Origin: JBCLLP01 sp039738635
GTDB lineage: Bacteria > Patescibacteriota > Saccharimonadia > CAILAD01 > BJGX01
Length of the DNA stretch: 54,214 nt
Direction: 5' to 3'
Assembly (NCBI GenBank): GCA_039738635.1
Contig: JBCLLN010000006.1
Location: 1-54,214 of the forward strand
In this document: in pieces, positions 17,398 through 25,952 of the stretch
Layout of the letters: the number at the start of each line of letters is the position of its first letter
Position numbering within the stretch: position 1 is the first letter of the stretch
Program-made: the position numbers and the translations under genes
The notes under the pieces: generated by a model
The model's database searches: none
Seen by the model: only the letters and a program-made list of their open reading frames with translations
Told to the model about the DNA's origin: nothing

Positions 17398-18380
17398 TAA
17401 AACTGCTCCAAATATTCAATATTAGGGCGCCATAATTGCCTCAGGTCGGTTAGGCTATATTTGATTGCAGCAATACGCTCCACTCCCCACCCGAAGGCGA
17501 ATCCAGTATACTTTTCAGGATCTATTCCGCAACCAATAAGCACACTGGGGTGAACCATGCCAGCCCCACCTAGCTCTAGCCACTGACCCTGGTACTTGGC
17601 ATCAACCTCAACAGAGGGCTCTGTGTATGGAAAGTAGCTAGGTCTAAATCTAATCTTAACCTCATTGCCTAGCTGACGCTTAACAATCTGAAGTAGCGTT
17701 CCTTTGAGGTCTGCCATACTAACTGACTCCCCCACTACCAACCCTTCTATTTGATTAAAAGACCAAGAATGCATGGCGTCTTCATTCTCGTTTCTGAATA
17801 CCTTGCCAGGCACAAGTATCTTAAATGGTGGCTTGTTTTCTAGCATAAATCTTACCTGCATACCAGAAGTGTGTGTCCTTGGTAATAGCTTACGGTCGGT
17901 GTCTTTAATATAGAATGTATCGTGCATTTCTCTGGCTGGATGTACTTCGGGCATATTTAGAGCCTCAAAATTATACCAGTCGGTCTCTATTTCGGGGCTA
18001 TCTATAATAGCAAACCCCATCTCCGTAAATATTTGATAGGTCTGGGCCAATACAAGACTTACTGGGTGCATATGGCCTACCCTAGGTTCCCTATATAAAG
18101 CCAATCCAGGCCTAGAGATATCTATAGCCTCAAATGTAGCAGATGATATTAAAGCTTCCCTCTTTAGAGTTAAGGTGTTCTCAATTATCACTTTTAGCTT
18201 ATTAATTTCAATGCCAAGCTTGGCTCTGTTGGTGGGCTCTAGCTTGGTAAGCTTGCGCATTTGGATAGCAACCAGGCTACTGCTTCCCAGAAATTTAGAT
18301 CTTAACTGCTGAAGCTGATGCTTGTTAGTTACAGACTCACAGGCCTTTTTTAGCTCAATAATATGTGCCTTATATTCCAT
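17397..18380 (-). CDS. pheS: Phenylalanyl-tRNA synthetase alpha
   Basis: PheS is the catalytic subunit of the alpha2-beta2 enzyme, a class II synthetase. The 327 residues show the short N-terminal coiled coil (1-90), motif 2 (FKILVPGKVFRNENEDAMHS) and motif 3 at the end (FGWGVERIAAIKY), with the phenylalanine-pocket loop around FNQIEGLVV. The length is normal. The stop codon shares a base with the pheT start, and its start shares a base with the preceding membrane gene's stop, so three genes are translationally linked. Confidence 0.97.
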   Translation of the reverse strand: MEYKAHIIELKKACESVTNKHQLQQLRSKFLGSSSLVAIQMRKLTKLEPTNRAKLGIEINKLKVIIENTLTLKREALISSATFEAIDISRPGLALYREPRVGHMHPVSLVLAQTYQIFTEMGFAIIDSPEIETDWYNFEALNMPEVHPAREMHDTFYIKDTDRKLLPRTHTSGMQVRFMLENKPPFKILVPGKVFRNENEDAMHSWSFNQIEGLVVGESVSMADLKGTLLQIVKRQLGNEVKIRFRPSYFPYTEPSVEVDAKYQGQWLELGGAGMVHPSVLIGCGIDPEKYTGFAFGWGVERIAAIKYSLTDLRQLWRPNIEYLEQF

Positions 18381-18775
18381 TATTGTTGAATCCTTCTGGT
18401 TCTAAAGAACAGGCCTACCAACCCAATAGTCAAACCCAACAGTAGGATATCCTTCCAACTCAACCCTCTTAAGCTAGATAAGGCTAGTAATATTGTTATG
18501 GCAAAGCCGAATAAAAATCCAGCCTTAAGGCAAGCTTTGATATATAGTAGTTTATTATTAGCGTACTTTTTTTTCTTATGGAATACCAAATAAATTAGCA
18601 ATGTAAAAGCCAATGACAGCATCAGCAAAACATTTATAAACCAAAATGTTACACCACCAGGACCTAACTTAGTGGGGTTGGTGGCCACGATACTATACAC
18701 AAAATAGCCACAAGTTAGGACTGTGGCAATGCCAATAAATAATAACGATATTCTAACCTTAGTTTGATTGCTCAT
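18380..18775 (-). CDS. Small four-helix membrane protein, unknown
   Basis: A 131-residue protein with four likely transmembrane helices (about 8-28, 42-64, 81-102, 107-124) joined by a basic loop HKKKKYANNK that should face the cytoplasm. No family is recognised. Its stop overlaps the pheS start by one base, making it the first gene of a pheS-pheT operon, an odd partner for a synthetase. It may have been recruited for translational coupling. Confidence 0.75.
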   Translation of the reverse strand: MSNQTKVRISLLFIGIATVLTCGYFVYSIVATNPTKLGPGGVTFWFINVLLMLSLAFTLLIYLVFHKKKKYANNKLLYIKACLKAGFLFGFAITILLALSSLRGLSWKDILLLGLTIGLVGLFFRTRRIQQ

Positions 18776-19300
18776 AGAAATATATTATTTAATAATATGT
18801 TCTCATTATCTCATAGTTGTAATTACTGGTATATAGCGGATAAAGTAAATAATAAATGAATAAGTTTATAATTATAATGAATACATTTATTATATACCGT
18901 AATACTAGTAACATATTGAACACTTTATTTAAGTAATTATAATGAATAAGTTATTTTTGTTCTCCTGCCCTATTTATTTATAGTGTTTAGTTAGCGTGAA
19001 GGCTGTGGATAACTATTAAATTTACAGTCAGCTGACTGACCTACTAAATTTTACTGTAATATTTGTGATTATTGGCAAATTTATGTCTTTGTTGTATTAT
19101 TAACAGCACCAAGTATGATTATTACAATATTCATATAATTATGATGTCATTTTCTACAATTATGGTATATTATCTACTCTTTCATGAATACTGGCACCCC
19201 TTTGATAATATAATGGCTTATAGTGGCTCTAAAGAGCTTATTTATTTTAATCGCAGCTTATGCTCAAAATATACTACTACTACTGCTGCTGCGTAATCAC
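18776..19300. other. A+T-rich intergenic region
   Basis: No credible gene is seen. The stretch is extremely A+T-rich and has two copies of TAATTATAATGAATA (near 18868 and 18936), a perfect 14-bp palindrome CAGTCAGCTGACTG (19026-19039) and one consensus DnaA box, TGTGGATAA, at 19004-19012. It must contain the promoter for the pheST operon, but no -35/-10 pair stands out. A lone DnaA box is not enough to call an origin. Confidence 0.4.
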
Positions 19301-19306
19301 ATCCAA

Positions 19307-19338
19307 TAAAAAATACCACCCCTACAAATGGGTGGTAT
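19307..19338 (-). terminator. Strong terminator of the 19.3-19.8 kb unit
   Basis: ATACCACCC (19313-19321) pairs perfectly with GGGTGGTAT (19330-19338), followed on the minus strand by TTTTTT. It ends the small unit that starts at the promoter 19795-19824. Confidence 0.85.
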
Positions 19339-19355
19339 ATATGTTTACATGGTTA

Positions 19356-19412
19356 CGGGCCGATGCAAATGCCCTTAAAATGTTTAGAAACAAATTGGCA
19401 TGTATCGGCCCG
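19356..19412 (-). repeat. Stable two-part hairpin in the small unit
   Basis: CGGGCCGAT (19356-19364) pairs with ATCGGCCCG (19404-19412), and the inner ATGCC with GGCAT (19369-19373 with 19397-19401), around an A+T-rich loop. It lies between the short frame at 19433-19618 and the terminator, and is much more G+C-rich than its surroundings. Confidence 0.7.
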
Positions 19413-19432
19413 GGGTGGATCCTAACTGGAAG

Positions 19433-19618
19433 CTAAGACCCAAAAAGGTACAATCGCTTCACTTGCATCCGAGTTAACTTGGGTGCGACTGGTGCTTCCC
19501 AACCATCGTTACGGTACCTGACCAGAACCTTGCCTTCCTTTAGTAGAAAAACACGGTCCCGGTCAAGTTCCAGCAGATTTATCTGATTCCCCCCAGCATA
19601 ATGACTGCAGGCAGACAA
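19433..19618 (-). CDS. Possible 61-residue protein, unknown
   Basis: The frame opens after an in-frame TAG and can only start at TTG (19616-19618). The translation, with a run such as RVFLLKEGKVLVRYRNDGWE and a basic end, looks protein-like, but no family is recognised. A poor ribosome-binding match (AGGGA adjoining the start) counts against it. It sits in a monocistronic unit with its own promoter and terminator and follows directly on a 30-bp hairpin (19626-19694) that could hide the start. The unit may instead be a structured non-coding RNA. Confidence 0.4.
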   Translation of the reverse strand: MSACSHYAGGNQINLLELDRDRVFLLKEGKVLVRYRNDGWEAPVAPKLTRMQVKRLYLFGS

Positions 19619-19625
19619 TCCCTAC

Positions 19626-19694
19626 GACAGTAAGGAAGTTCTGGTACAAAAAACAAGGGGGTTGTTTTTTGTAGACCAGAATTCCCTTACCGTC
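19626..19694 (-). repeat. Large hairpin before the 61-codon frame
   Basis: Two arms of about 30 bases pair with few mismatches: GACAGTAAGGAAGTTCTGGT on one side and ACCAGAATTCCCTTACCGTC on the other, with CAAAAAACA/TGTTTTTTG inside and a loop of about seven bases. It lies in the leader of the unit and ends at the start codon of the frame. It could be an RNase III target, a translation switch, or a small inverted-repeat element. Confidence 0.75.
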
Positions 19695-19794
19695 AAACGA
19701 GGTAAGTGAGTTTTTAGAGTACAAACTCGCTCTTTTATGGTGGTTTGATATGTGGCATGTGACTTTTTTGTTTTTAATGAACTACAATAGCTAT

Positions 19795-19824
19795 AGTATA
19801 TCATAGTACTTATGCTGATGTCAA
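19795..19824 (-). promoter_or_regulatory. Promoter of the 19.3-19.8 kb unit
   Basis: TTGACA (19819-19824) and TATACT (19795-19800) on the minus strand, 18 bp apart. It predicts a transcript of about 480 nt ending at the terminator 19307-19338. Confidence 0.75.
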
Positions 19825-19875
19825 TTGTTTTGTTGTATTAAAGTACTTTTACCCTGTTAAAATCCGTTATAAGTT

Positions 19876-20859
19876 TTACAACAGTCCAAGCTTATTTTTA
19901 ACTTCCAGTAGTTTTTTATTAGCTATTAGCTCTGCTTTAGCGTTTCCAGCAGTGATAATTTCCATTAATTTAAGCTCATCTGTGCGATATGACTCAAATT
20001 TTGCCTGGAGCTTTGAAAGCTCTTGGGATACTAACTCTCCTAGCTGTTGCTTGAAGTCACCATAACCAGTAGAGGCGAATTGAGCTACTACTTGTTCGAT
20101 ATTCATGCCAGAAAACCCGGCATATATCTCTATCAGGTTAGAGATCGCCGGCTTATCCTTGATGTTATGGATTATTTGACTATCTGAATCTGTAACTGCT
20201 CTTTTGAACTTACTCATTACCGACTCCAAAGGCTCAATTAATGCCACAAAGCTATCTGGATGGTCGCTTTTGCTCATTTTGACTGATGGGTCGTCTAGAC
20301 TCATGACCCTTCCACCGTGTTTGGGGGTAGTGGCCTTGGGGATAGTAAAGGTATTGCCGTGGAGGTTATTAAACCTATTGGCGATATCTCTGGTTAATTC
20401 TACATGCTGCAATTGATCTTCGCCTACTGGTACCTCGTCGGTATCATAAAGCAATATATCTGCTGCCATCAAGACGGGATAATTAAACATCCCCACCAGC
20501 TGTCCTTCAGGGGTTTGTTTCTTACTTTTATCCTTAAACTGTGTCATTCTACTCAGCTCACCGATAGTTACAAAGTTGTCTAGTATCCAGAATAGCTCAG
20601 CATGCGCAGACACCATGGACTGCACTAAAATGATAGACTTATCAGGGTCAATACCGACAGTCAAAAGCCATGCTACCAAGTCAAGGGTGCGAGCTTTAAG
20701 CTCTGCTGGGGGCTGCCTAACGGTGATTGCGTGGGAATTAGGCACAAAAAATATGGTTCTAACATTACCCTGGGAGCTAGGCCAGTGTTTCATAGCCCCC
20801 AAATAATTACCTATTGTCATCTCTCCTGAAGGCTTTAAGCCCGAAAATACTGTTTTCAT
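19876..20859 (-). CDS. trpS: Tryptophanyl-tRNA synthetase
   Basis: A class I synthetase of 327 residues that charges tRNA-Trp. The HIGH-type signature is PSGEMTIGNYLGAM (about 9-22); KMSKSD occurs near residue 195; the tryptophan pocket region GEDQLQHVELTRDIANRFN is present. The length is normal for bacterial TrpRS. It is preceded on the same strand by rmuC, 26 bp upstream, so the two may be co-transcribed. Nothing is unusual in the motifs. Confidence 0.97.
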   Translation of the reverse strand: MKTVFSGLKPSGEMTIGNYLGAMKHWPSSQGNVRTIFFVPNSHAITVRQPPAELKARTLDLVAWLLTVGIDPDKSIILVQSMVSAHAELFWILDNFVTIGELSRMTQFKDKSKKQTPEGQLVGMFNYPVLMAADILLYDTDEVPVGEDQLQHVELTRDIANRFNNLHGNTFTIPKATTPKHGGRVMSLDDPSVKMSKSDHPDSFVALIEPLESVMSKFKRAVTDSDSQIIHNIKDKPAISNLIEIYAGFSGMNIEQVVAQFASTGYGDFKQQLGELVSQELSKLQAKFESYRTDELKLMEIITAGNAKAELIANKKLLEVKNKLGLL

Positions 20860-20885
20860 AGCTTTATTATAGCATCTTGGTAATT

Positions 20886-21956
20886 CTAGTCATCTATATT
20901 TGGCTTATTAAGTGTGGCAGGCTCCACTACTTCATCTGTACCGGCAATTTTAACGATATCTTTATCTATCTTTTTTAGCTCTTGGTGAGCATGATTATAG
21001 TGATTTACGGTGGTTCCAAGCGAGCTACCTAGCTTATGCATAAATTCCTCATAGCTCTTGATGTGCCTGCCTAGCATACCAACTCTTTTTTGGATTTCTT
21101 TGGCCTGATCTTCTATCTGTAGGCTCCGTAGTCCCTGCAGAACAGTCTGTAGGTAGGCCATAAATGTAGTGGGGCTAACTATAATTACTTTCTTTTCCTG
21201 ATAGGCATACTCTATCAGGTCCCTTGAGACGGTATCGGCAGTACCAATCTTATTAGTTAAAAGGTCATTATAGATAGCCTCAGAGGGTATAAACATAAAT
21301 GCAAAGTCCATAGTATTCTCGCTGGGTCTGATATACTTACTGGTTTCGTCTATTCTGGTCTTAAGATCCCGTCTAAACCGCTTAATAAGCACTTCGCGCC
21401 GATCTTTATCCTTTTCCTCAATCAGCCTATTGTAGTTTTCCAGACTAAATTTGGAATCAATTGGGAGTATTTTGTCTTTTTCAAGTAATATCACCGCATC
21501 TACAATGTCGCCATTGTTAAATTTATACTGAAGCTTATACCTACCAGCAGGTAGGACATTATCTAGCACTGTAAAAAGGTAATATTCCCCTAACACGCCT
21601 CTCTGTTTAGGGTTTTGAAGGACATTTTGGAGGGTTTTAAGCTCATCGGCAACATCTACTACTCGTTTATTGGTTTCGTCTAGCTTAGTGAGCCTTTCTG
21701 TTACATCAACGATCAGCTTGGAAGATTCACTCATTTGCTTATGTACACTGGCCTGCATAGCAGTATTATTCTTGTCTATTCGTTCGTTAATATGAGATTG
21801 AGACTGATTGATAAGAGCCTGCAGCCCTTGCAAATCTTGCTTTAACATACCCAGAGAGCCAGAGTTATCCAAGTTATTTTTATTAATTAACAGGTATATA
21901 ACAGCCCCTAAACAAATAAAAAGCATTATAGCCATGATTATTAGTAGTGTTATCAA
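20886..21956 (-). CDS. rmuC: RmuC-family DNA recombination protein
   Basis: RmuC proteins are membrane-anchored nuclease-like factors that limit recombination between inverted repeats. This 356-residue copy begins with one transmembrane helix (3-24), then a coiled coil (about 35-120) and the RmuC domain with KQRGVLGEYYL, DSKFSLENYNRL and the FMFIPSEAIY block typical of the restriction-endonuclease-like core. The length fits the shorter members. It is followed by trpS. Confidence 0.92.
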   Translation of the reverse strand: MITLLIIMAIMLFICLGAVIYLLINKNNLDNSGSLGMLKQDLQGLQALINQSQSHINERIDKNNTAMQASVHKQMSESSKLIVDVTERLTKLDETNKRVVDVADELKTLQNVLQNPKQRGVLGEYYLFTVLDNVLPAGRYKLQYKFNNGDIVDAVILLEKDKILPIDSKFSLENYNRLIEEKDKDRREVLIKRFRRDLKTRIDETSKYIRPSENTMDFAFMFIPSEAIYNDLLTNKIGTADTVSRDLIEYAYQEKKVIIVSPTTFMAYLQTVLQGLRSLQIEDQAKEIQKRVGMLGRHIKSYEEFMHKLGSSLGTTVNHYNHAHQELKKIDKDIVKIAGTDEVVEPATLNKPNIDD

Positions 21957-22175
21957 TTACCATTCCCTCCTGAAGCTTATATTGGTAGTATATCATGTAT
22001 AGTTATGCGAACACAATACGAAAAGTAATATATTACTCTTCCCTTTAATAATTTGTTCATTAGTAATTATAATTACTAAACTTAATAAATGCTCTATTTT
22101 GGGTCTTTTACAGCTTTGAAAATAATATTGGGTACATATTTATAGTGCTATAGCACCTAGCCCTTGTATTGATAA

Positions 22176-22520
22176 TCAATCACTCAAATTACGCAAATAT
22201 GATATGGCTGCAGCCGATAAAAGCCCTAGGCTAGCTAGCATCAGTCCGGTCTGGACATAAATTATAATAATAAAGGCTATTCCGTCGGGCGTATCGCTCC
22301 CAATATAAATATGTGTGTATAGCACATACCTCACTACCTGCATTACCACAATACACATCAAAGCATAGGCTATAAACCGCCTAGTTCTAGTTTTTTTTAT
22401 CTTACGAGTGGCCGATAAAACCATTTGTTTGGAAGGTTTGACTCTTAATGGCGCTTTGCCCTTGGTTATATTAAGCTGTCCTGCCCGCCTCTTAACTTTT
22501 CTGCCTTTGATAGTGCTCAT
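22176..22520 (-). CDS. Small basic membrane protein, unknown
   Basis: This 114-residue protein has a strongly basic N-terminal half (KGRKVKRR, KIKKTRTRR) and two hydrophobic helices (about 48-68 and 82-106). No family is recognised. The basic part would stay in the cytoplasm and might touch nucleic acid or membrane surface. It lies 25 bp after the metallopeptidase-like gene on the same strand and may share its transcript. The ~220-bp gap to rmuC is A+T-rich with the palindrome AGTAATTATAATTACT and no gene. Confidence 0.7.
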   Translation of the reverse strand: MSTIKGRKVKRRAGQLNITKGKAPLRVKPSKQMVLSATRKIKKTRTRRFIAYALMCIVVMQVVRYVLYTHIYIGSDTPDGIAFIIIIYVQTGLMLASLGLLSAAAISYLRNLSD

Positions 22521-22545
22521 GCTTATATTCTACTCTCATGAGAAG

Positions 22546-23037
22546 CTATAAGCCAGACATCCACCACGGTAACCTGATAGACGGCTGGGTTTTGCTACTT
22601 GTGCGACTCCTTGGCTCAAAATAGCGATCTATAATGCCCTGCCAGTTCTCCTTGAGCCATTTGTTTTGCTCGATATACATATATTCTAACCCTCTTTCGG
22701 CAAATTCTTGCCTGATTACTCCACCCCTGTGCGGATGTTGGTGCTTTCTTACAAGAGGTGAGTTAAAGCCATGAGCATAATGTGTCAGCTCGTGGACTAT
22801 GGTGGCCGAAATGACATGCTCTGGCACCTCTAAATCCATAAATATGGGGTTAATTCTAATTATAGAGATGCTTGAATCGGCCTTATCAAGCCCTATCGAG
22901 CCAAGTCGTCTTTTAGCCTTCCTGCCATAAATGATGCGCACATCATTAGTCCTGGTGACATCATCAAAATGGTTATCCCAGATAAAACTAAGGGTGCTTT
23001 CTAACCATTGCTGGGTTCGATACGATTCTATTTTCAT
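22546..23037 (-). CDS. SprT/WLM-like zinc metallopeptidase
   Basis: The 163 residues contain a zinc-binding HELTHYAHG motif (about residue 86) with the HExxH glutamate as catalytic base, followed by a second histidine cluster (KHQHPHRGG) that could supply further ligands. The layout resembles SprT-like or WLM domains, which in other organisms act on DNA-linked proteins. Its start codon overlaps the stop of the UvrD-type helicase gene (ATGA), so the two are translationally coupled. That pairing supports a DNA-repair role. The exact family is uncertain because the flanking regions are poorly conserved. Confidence 0.75.
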   Translation of the reverse strand: MKIESYRTQQWLESTLSFIWDNHFDDVTRTNDVRIIYGRKAKRRLGSIGLDKADSSISIIRINPIFMDLEVPEHVISATIVHELTHYAHGFNSPLVRKHQHPHRGGVIRQEFAERGLEYMYIEQNKWLKENWQGIIDRYFEPRSRTSSKTQPSIRLPWWMSGL

Positions 23038-25907
23038 ACTAGTAGCTTACCAAAATCCATCTTACTATCTCCAATAGAGTCAAATTTCATACCCTTGATA
23101 CCGTCAACAGCCTTACTAATCAGCTCAATCGTCTTGGCGTGGTCTAGCTTGGAGTTTTTGCCCACATACAGGTCTTGTATAAACTCTAAACTGGTCGCCG
23201 ATAAAGGACTTTGTTGTAGTTTTTCCCACGATAGGGCATAGATTCCAAGCTGAATGCTGTCTTTGGCCTTTTTATTAGCGGTTTTTTGGTCATTAACCCT
23301 AGAGGTCTTAAAGTCTCGAATCTCCAAACCCTCGGTGGTCTTAAGTATTATGTCATATCTACCAGAGATAACTGTCTTTATTTTGGGCAACTGAAGCTCA
23401 AAAGGCTGTTCAATAGCAATTGGAGTTAGGCCATCGGCTTGGTGGCTCTTAATATAGCCTATGATTGCCTTTTTGCCTGTCTCAAATAGAGTTTGCTCGT
23501 GCTGGATAGATACAAACCCCTCACTCTTCCAGGCAGATTTATATACTTCCAGCACTGCCTTATTAGATATGGGTCGGGACTTTAACCTAAGTTTATAGTA
23601 ATGCTCTAGGGCTGCGTGCACGCTGGTGCCATAGATTAGGCTATGAAATGGGCCTTTGGGAAGCTGTAATACATGGAAAAGCCAAAATTCCTTTGGTGAG
23701 CGCAGATAGTCAGCAATTTGATTGGTAGTAAGATAAAGCCACTCCCCCCTGTAAAGCCTGCTTAATATACCCTCTTTGGCAGGATTTAGTATCACTGGCT
23801 CAAATGAACCAATAAGCTCGGACATATCTCGCTGATCGCTAATTTGGATAGCACTGCTTTGCCAGTCATCACCTAAACATTCAGCTATAAAGCGTGAGGG
23901 TTTTTTGGGTTTTTTACCTCCATGGTCAAGTGCTAGGCTAAGATTAACCCCCTGCCTAGCTCTGGTAAGCCCCACATAGAACAACCTTCTTTCTTCCTGA
24001 TAATGATCGCCAGATTTAGGCTCCATAACATCTGCCGGAAACTTCACAGGCTCACTCTGGCGATAGGTGGGGAAGGTTTGTTCGGTTAGCTCTGGCAAGA
24101 AAACATAATCAAACTCCAGGCCCTTAGCCTTATGAATAGTCAATATTTGGAGCCCGTCCGTGTCTAGAGGTGATATATCACTCATAACATCGGCTGAGGA
24201 CTGCTTAATCTCATCTAGGTACTTACAAAGCTCAACTAGGCTAGTGTTAGTAGATACTAGCTCAAATTGTTTCACTAACTTAAAAAAGTCGGTCATATAT
24301 TGGATATTTGTGGCCGATTCTATAGATGTTTCGGCGTCATCTAAGATGGCCTTAAGGTAACCATTAGACTTAATGGCCATAAATAACACTTCACCGGCGC
24401 TATATTCTGCTATGAGCTCTCGCCACTCGATTATGCTAGATAAAACCTCTTCTATCCACTCCTCTTGTTCAGCCTCACCTAAAACATCATACAAAAGCTT
24501 GTTTTGCCGTCTGGCCAGCGATGAGAGATGTATTATTTGATGCTTATCAGCAGACTTAAAAAACCCACTAACCAAAAGCTGGAAAAATGCTGCCGAATTG
24601 TATGGATCACAAATAGAATTAGCTAAGACAACTATTATTTTTACGCTTTGCTGATCAAAAAGCTCTACATCTTGATGGACATAATAGTTAATCTTTTTCT
24701 TCTGCAGGGCTAGTATATATGCTTTAATTTGGTTATTCTTACGCAATAATATCGCAATATTTTTTTGCTCTACGCCATCATTAATTAATTCCTCAACTTT
24801 TTGGACAACACCATCTACCTCACCAAGTTTATTGGCATACTGAGCTATTCCAACTTTAGCATTGGGGTATTTTTCGGCCACTAGCTGTTTATTAATATTC
24901 TCTGCCACCTCCAGCCGGTCAGGATTGTTGTTTTGGATTAAACGATAGCCGGCATCAAGAATTTTCTGGCCACTTCTAAAATTATTATTGAGTACCACCA
25001 GCTTGCTTTTAGTAAACTTTTCTCTGAAACTTAAGATATTACGCACCGAAGCACCCCTAAAACTATAAATAGCCTGATCGTCATCACCCACTACCATAAT
25101 ATTATTTGGTCTAGATAGCATTTCAGCCATTATGTCCATTTGGACAGCGTTAGTATCCTGAAATTCATCTACAAGTAGGTACTTATAGCGCTCCACTAGC
25201 TCTTTTTTGACTAATTTACGTGATTTTAATAAATGTTGTAATTTTATCAATAAATCACCAAAGTCTAAGCTGTTTTTAGCTTCACAAAGCTCTGCGTATT
25301 TACTATATATCTTAGCCAAATCAGCCATTGATTCGTTTTTATTGATTCCATTACTAGTGGCATGTATGCGAGCCAATTTCGCAAACATTTGGGCGTTGAT
25401 TCCTTCGTCTTTAAGACGCGATATGGCACCTTTAATTTGAGATATGAAGGCAAAGGGGTGATGCTGAGGGCTAAAATAATTAAAATTAACGCTAGCTAGA
25501 ACTTCTTGAAATATAATGGTCTGCTGAACATCATTGAGTATCTGGAACTCAGGGCTGACGCCAGCATCAAGAGCATATTCGCGCATTATCCGCTCTGCTA
25601 AGGCGTGGAAGGTCATGATTTGGGTATCTACATACCCATACGGCAAGAGTTCATCGACTCGTTGTTGCATTTCATTGGCGGCTTTCTCGGTAAAAGTAAG
25701 TGCCAGAACCTCTGCTGGCTTAGCCACGCTATCTAATATCAGCCTAGCTATGCGCTGGGTTATGACAGCCGTCTTGCCGGTGCCAGCCCCGGCCACAACT
25801 AGCATAGGGCCGTCATTATGCCCTATTGCTTCAAGCTGAGCAGGTGTGTATTTGTTGCTACCAAGCTGTCCCTGGTGATTTGTCAGTTTTGCCATTGTAT
25901 ATATCAT
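23034..25907 (-). CDS. UvrD/AddA-type helicase with PD-(D/E)XK nuclease
   Basis: A 957-residue superfamily 1A helicase. Motif I is GAGTGKTAVITQRI (about 40-53), motif II VDEFQD, motif III GDDDQAIYSFRGA, and motif V/VI includes HKAKGLEF and YVGLTRARQG. The last 200 residues carry a RecB-like nuclease: GTSVHAALEHY, then SGRYDIIL and EIRDFKTSR with the acidic and lysine residues of the PD-(D/E)XK site. This arrangement resembles AddA/PcrA-nuclease fusions used in double-strand-break repair. A separate AddB is not in the window. Its start is preceded by a divergent gap of 45 bp to the PP2C-like gene. Confidence 0.95.
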   Translation of the reverse strand: MIYTMAKLTNHQGQLGSNKYTPAQLEAIGHNDGPMLVVAGAGTGKTAVITQRIARLILDSVAKPAEVLALTFTEKAANEMQQRVDELLPYGYVDTQIMTFHALAERIMREYALDAGVSPEFQILNDVQQTIIFQEVLASVNFNYFSPQHHPFAFISQIKGAISRLKDEGINAQMFAKLARIHATSNGINKNESMADLAKIYSKYAELCEAKNSLDFGDLLIKLQHLLKSRKLVKKELVERYKYLLVDEFQDTNAVQMDIMAEMLSRPNNIMVVGDDDQAIYSFRGASVRNILSFREKFTKSKLVVLNNNFRSGQKILDAGYRLIQNNNPDRLEVAENINKQLVAEKYPNAKVGIAQYANKLGEVDGVVQKVEELINDGVEQKNIAILLRKNNQIKAYILALQKKKINYYVHQDVELFDQQSVKIIVVLANSICDPYNSAAFFQLLVSGFFKSADKHQIIHLSSLARRQNKLLYDVLGEAEQEEWIEEVLSSIIEWRELIAEYSAGEVLFMAIKSNGYLKAILDDAETSIESATNIQYMTDFFKLVKQFELVSTNTSLVELCKYLDEIKQSSADVMSDISPLDTDGLQILTIHKAKGLEFDYVFLPELTEQTFPTYRQSEPVKFPADVMEPKSGDHYQEERRLFYVGLTRARQGVNLSLALDHGGKKPKKPSRFIAECLGDDWQSSAIQISDQRDMSELIGSFEPVILNPAKEGILSRLYRGEWLYLTTNQIADYLRSPKEFWLFHVLQLPKGPFHSLIYGTSVHAALEHYYKLRLKSRPISNKAVLEVYKSAWKSEGFVSIQHEQTLFETGKKAIIGYIKSHQADGLTPIAIEQPFELQLPKIKTVISGRYDIILKTTEGLEIRDFKTSRVNDQKTANKKAKDSIQLGIYALSWEKLQQSPLSATSLEFIQDLYVGKNSKLDHAKTIELISKAVDGIKGMKFDSIGDSKMDFGKLLV

Positions 25908-25952
25908 ACCTTATCACTACTAAATGCTATAATAAGACCATAAGGAAGCATT

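Noticed and set aside
18960..19040. Replication origin in the A+T-rich gap
   Set aside because: Only one consensus DnaA box is present, with no dnaA or dnaN nearby and no strand switch of the genes around it.
19072..19296. 74-codon plus-strand frame in the A+T-rich gap
   Set aside because: Its low-complexity product, ending in runs of Thr and Ala from short repeats, has no ribosome-binding site and no protein-like pattern.
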